Origin: Propionibacteriaceae bacterium
GTDB lineage: Bacteria > Actinomycetota > Actinomycetes > Propionibacteriales > Propionibacteriaceae
Assembly: GCA_009778535.1 (NCBI GenBank)
Contig: WRJP01000105.1
Span: forward strand, 1-6,167
DNA length: 6,167 nt
Reading direction: 5' to 3'
The number at the start of each line of letters is the position of its first letter. The stretch's first letter is position 1. A model generated the notes under the pieces. The model was not told where the DNA came from. It was given only the letters and a program-made list of their open reading frames with translations, and did no database searches. Made by a program: the position numbers and the translations under genes. Shown one piece after another: positions 5,996 through 6,167 of this stretch.

Positions 5996-6167
5996 TCACA
6001 ATGATTTGACCCATGCCTTGAAATCTAGTTCTTTTGGCGGCAGCACTTCAACACTAGAGTGGGAAATTTTCTTGTGTGCGGTTACTTTAGCTGTTTCAAA
6101 TTTGCTCACCAACTGCTCATGAACTTTTTCGCCTTCGCGTAATCCGACGAACTCAATCTCAATATCT
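5996..6167 (-). CDS. FlaA1/WbpM/CapD-like UDP-sugar 4,6-dehydratase, C-terminal end (partial)
   Basis: Only the last 56 codons lie in the window; the gene continues beyond the right edge. The visible part contains VGLREGEKVHEQLV, matching the G-L-R-P-G-E-K-L-H/Y-E-E-L signature near the end of polysaccharide-biosynthesis SDR proteins (FlaA1, WbpM, PglF, CapD, CapE). It is followed by KISHSSVEVLPP, which resembles the H-P-L-I-S-H-V..P tail I recall from actinobacterial members. These enzymes are NAD(P)-dependent and convert UDP-GlcNAc to a 4-keto-6-deoxy sugar; long forms carry N-terminal membrane helices. Whether this is the long membrane form or a short soluble one cannot be told here. It ends with TGA 15 bp before the glycosyltransferase ATG, and the pair makes sense as dehydratase plus priming transferase. 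The usual P of GLRPGEK is E here. Confidence 0.85.
   Translation of the reverse strand, partial: DIEIEFVGLREGEKVHEQLVSKFETAKVTAHKKISHSSVEVLPPKELDFKAWVKSL

Noticed and set aside
5763..6122. A 119-codon plus-strand open frame opposite the transferase and dehydratase genes.
   Set aside because: It lies antisense to two well-supported genes, has no recognisable domain and has a low-complexity Ser/Pro/Thr composition typical of a shadow frame.

Overview
The window looks like chromosomal DNA from a moderate-GC actinobacterium. GC is near one half by eye, not computed. The lineage call is an inference from protein style: the ManB-type phosphohexomutase, the GlgX with an actinobacterial-looking C-terminal region, the D-x-P-x-x-R-S-S-H glycosyltransferase, and a FlaA1-like C-terminus ending in an 'ISH..V..LPP' block that I recall from actinobacterial sugar dehydratases. 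I cannot name a genus. There are four complete genes, one gene cut by the right edge, and no sign of phage, IS or CRISPR.

Left part (about 1-2600, minus strand): mnmA (tRNA 2-thiouridylase) is followed by a phosphomannomutase/phosphoglucomutase gene, separated by 115 bp. That gap holds a 28-codon open frame that overlaps the mutase start codon as ATGCTGA. mnmA has no visible Shine-Dalgarno (SD) sequence, and a -10-like TATAGT lies only 14 bp from its ATG, so its mRNA may be nearly leaderless.

Middle (2597-4804): a 126-bp divergent intergenic region separates mnmA from glgX (plus strand), a full-length glycogen debranching enzyme with all GH13 catalytic residues. glgX has a good SD and appears monocistronic.

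The 123-bp convergent gap after glgX (4805-4927) is the most structured piece of the window. It holds a 6-bp hairpin right after the glgX stop and three exact tandem copies of GTCACCCTGC. One CGCAGGG segment can pair either with those repeats or with a downstream CCTGCGAC. An outer 10-bp inverted repeat encloses much of this. It probably acts as a bidirectional transcription terminator, but its architecture is more elaborate than usual.

Right part (4928-6167, minus strand): the C-terminal end of a FlaA1/WbpM/CapD-type UDP-sugar dehydratase is followed after 15 bp by a polytopic WecA/WbpL/MraY-family sugar-1-phosphate transferase. Together they look like the initiating step of an undecaprenyl-phosphate-linked surface polysaccharide pathway: one enzyme makes the modified UDP-HexNAc and the other loads a sugar phosphate on the lipid carrier. 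The mutase at the left could supply mannose-1-P or glucose-1-P to cell-envelope glycans or glycogen, which would link it loosely to glgX and the polysaccharide genes. The genes are not one operon. Overall this is a mostly ordinary housekeeping and envelope region.
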